Positions 4,421-5,351 of a DNA stretch of 5,351 nucleotides are shown in pieces. Position numbers and translations under genes: made by a program. This DNA is from Actinobacteria bacterium RBG_16_64_13 (GTDB lineage: Bacteria > Actinomycetota > Thermoleophilia > RBG-16-64-13), in assembly GCA_001768675.1 (NCBI GenBank), contig MELN01000032.1, positions 30,753 to 36,103 of the forward strand. The letters run 5' to 3'. Under the pieces are notes generated by a model. The model was given only the letters and a program-made list of their open reading frames with translations. It made no database searches and was not told the origin of the DNA. Numbering within the stretch: the stretch's first letter is position 1; every line of letters starts with the position of its first letter.

Positions 4421-5351
4421 TCCTGCAGCCAATCAGAAAGAAGAGGCCGTCGGAGGACGACTCCTTCATCGGCATCAGAGTGGGCGTGTTGCTGCTCATG
4501 GCCTTCGTGTTGTTCGGCGTGCTCGCGTTCCGCCTGTGGTACCTGCAGATCCTCTCGGGAGACGAGTTCGTCGACTCGGCGACCGGCAACCGCGTGCGTA
4601 CGGTCATGGTGGAGGCGCCCCGAGGCGTCATCTACGACCGCGACGAAGAGCGCCTGGTGGAGAATCGCGGGGGTCTGAGCGTCGGCTTGCTGGCCATGGA
4701 TATGTACGACCCCGAAAGCCAGGCGCTGGAATTCCAGACTGAGATGTCCAGCCTGGCGCAGGTGCTGGGCCTATCGAGGGGTGATCTGCTGGAGGCCTAC
4801 AAGGCGGCCAGCAAGGACCCCTACGTGACATATGTCATCAAGCAAGATGTGCCCGAGGATACGGTCGTGGTCTATTTGAAGGAACACGCCGCGGAGTTCC
4901 CCGGGGTAATGGTGGAGAAGACCTATCTCCGCCAGTACCCGTTCAGTGCCTTCGCCGCCCACCTGTTGGGCTATGTCGGCGAGATCTCGACCAACGACCT
5001 TGACCAGAAGGAGTTCCTCGACCTCAAGGCCGGCGCCCATGTGGGCAAGGACGGCGTGGAGAGGACCTACGACTCCTACCTTCGCGGCACCGACGGGTGG
5101 AAGACTGTGCAGGTCGATGCGGCAGGCCGGCCTACCGGCTTTGTGGAGGACGTGGCGGCGGTGGCCGGCAACAACCTGTGGTTGACCATCCGCAGCGATG
5201 TCCAGGAGGCCGCCGAGAAAGCCATAGTGGAGGGGATCGAGCGCGCGCGCGGCGACGACTTCACCGAGGCGGCGGCCGGGGCCGTGGTGGCCCTGGATCC
5301 GCGCACGGGCGAGATCCTGGCGATGGCCTCCTACCCGGACTTCGACCCCTC
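4417..5351 (+). CDS. mrdA: Penicillin-binding protein 2 (MrdA), N-terminal part, cut by window end
   Basis: PBP2 is the class B transpeptidase that cross-links side-wall peptidoglycan with RodA and MreBCD. There are 311 complete codons, open to the window end, starting at ATG 4417, which overlaps the mreD stop as ATGA. GGAGGAG (4401-4407) lies about 9 bases upstream. A basic N-terminus is followed by a span at about 19-40. The pedestal domain then shows A-P-R-G-V-I-Y-D-R (67-75), Y-P-F-S-A-F-A-A-H-L-L-G-Y-V-G (174-188) and G-K-D-G-V-E-R-T-Y-D-S-Y-L-R-G (210-224). The transpeptidase domain begins near 287 with G-A-V-V-A-L-D-P-R-T-G-E-I-L-A-M (288-303). The catalytic S-x-x-K, S-x-N and K-T-G motifs would lie beyond the window, so activity cannot be judged. 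The usual L-T-I-D before the domain is L-T-I-R here. FtsI is a less likely alternative given the mreBCD context. Confidence 0.94.
   Translation, partial: MILQPIRKKRPSEDDSFIGIRVGVLLLMAFVLFGVLAFRLWYLQILSGDEFVDSATGNRVRTVMVEAPRGVIYDRDEERLVENRGGLSVGLLAMDMYDPESQALEFQTEMSSLAQVLGLSRGDLLEAYKAASKDPYVTYVIKQDVPEDTVVVYLKEHAAEFPGVMVEKTYLRQYPFSAFAAHLLGYVGEISTNDLDQKEFLDLKAGAHVGKDGVERTYDSYLRGTDGWKTVQVDAAGRPTGFVEDVAAVAGNNLWLTIRSDVQEAAEKAIVEGIERARGDDFTEAAAGAVVALDPRTGEILAMASYPDFDP

Noticed and set aside
4417..5351. mrdA as a truncated or broken gene
   Set aside because: The frame is open to the last base and ends mid-codon at the start of the transpeptidase domain. The missing catalytic motifs are explained by the window edge.

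Overview
This GC-rich window is a single co-directional block, with every supported gene on the + strand. It runs from the tail of a folate gene into the start of the rod-shape (elongasome) operon. The order is folC (3' end only), a 40-residue single-span membrane protein, a two-span membrane protein with a double zinc ribbon, ndk, maf, mreB, mreC, mreD and mrdA (5' part, cut by the window end). Four genes start at GTG and one at TTG. A folC / small membrane protein / ndk / mreBCD / mrdA order is typical of Actinomycetota. The MreB sequence, with GRDMAVDLGTA near its start, also resembles actinobacterial MreB. I infer a deep-branching actinobacterium (for example a Coriobacteriia-, Thermoleophilia- or Geothermincolia-like lineage). 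Chloroflexota cannot be excluded from sequence reading alone.

Region 1-1834 holds folC', two membrane proteins of unknown role, ndk and maf. Gaps are 3, 9, 42 and 3 bases, so this looks like one transcription unit. Ndk and Maf both act on nucleoside triphosphates: one equilibrates NTP/dNTP pools and the other hydrolyses non-canonical or pyrimidine NTPs.

Region 1835-1994 is the only sizeable non-coding stretch. It carries a perfect TATAAT -10 box set inside direct and inverted GGGTAT repeats, then a short leader with a hairpin and a strong GGAGGA ribosome binding site. That site is placed for an ATA codon at 1953 rather than for the first canonical in-frame ATG at 1995. The 14 extra codons extend MreB to 347 residues and restore the N-terminal stretch expected of the family.

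Region 1995-5351 is mreB-mreC-mreD-mrdA with gaps of 15 and 2 bases and a 4-base ATGA overlap. MreB filaments, the MreC/MreD membrane partners and PBP2 transpeptidase together direct side-wall peptidoglycan synthesis. rodA would be expected just beyond the window.

I see no mobile element, CRISPR array, tRNA or rRNA. The locus is largely ordinary housekeeping. The points worth a second look are the apparent ATA start of mreB, the repeat-embedded promoter, the altered Ndk active-site loop, and the two uncharacterised membrane proteins between folC and ndk.
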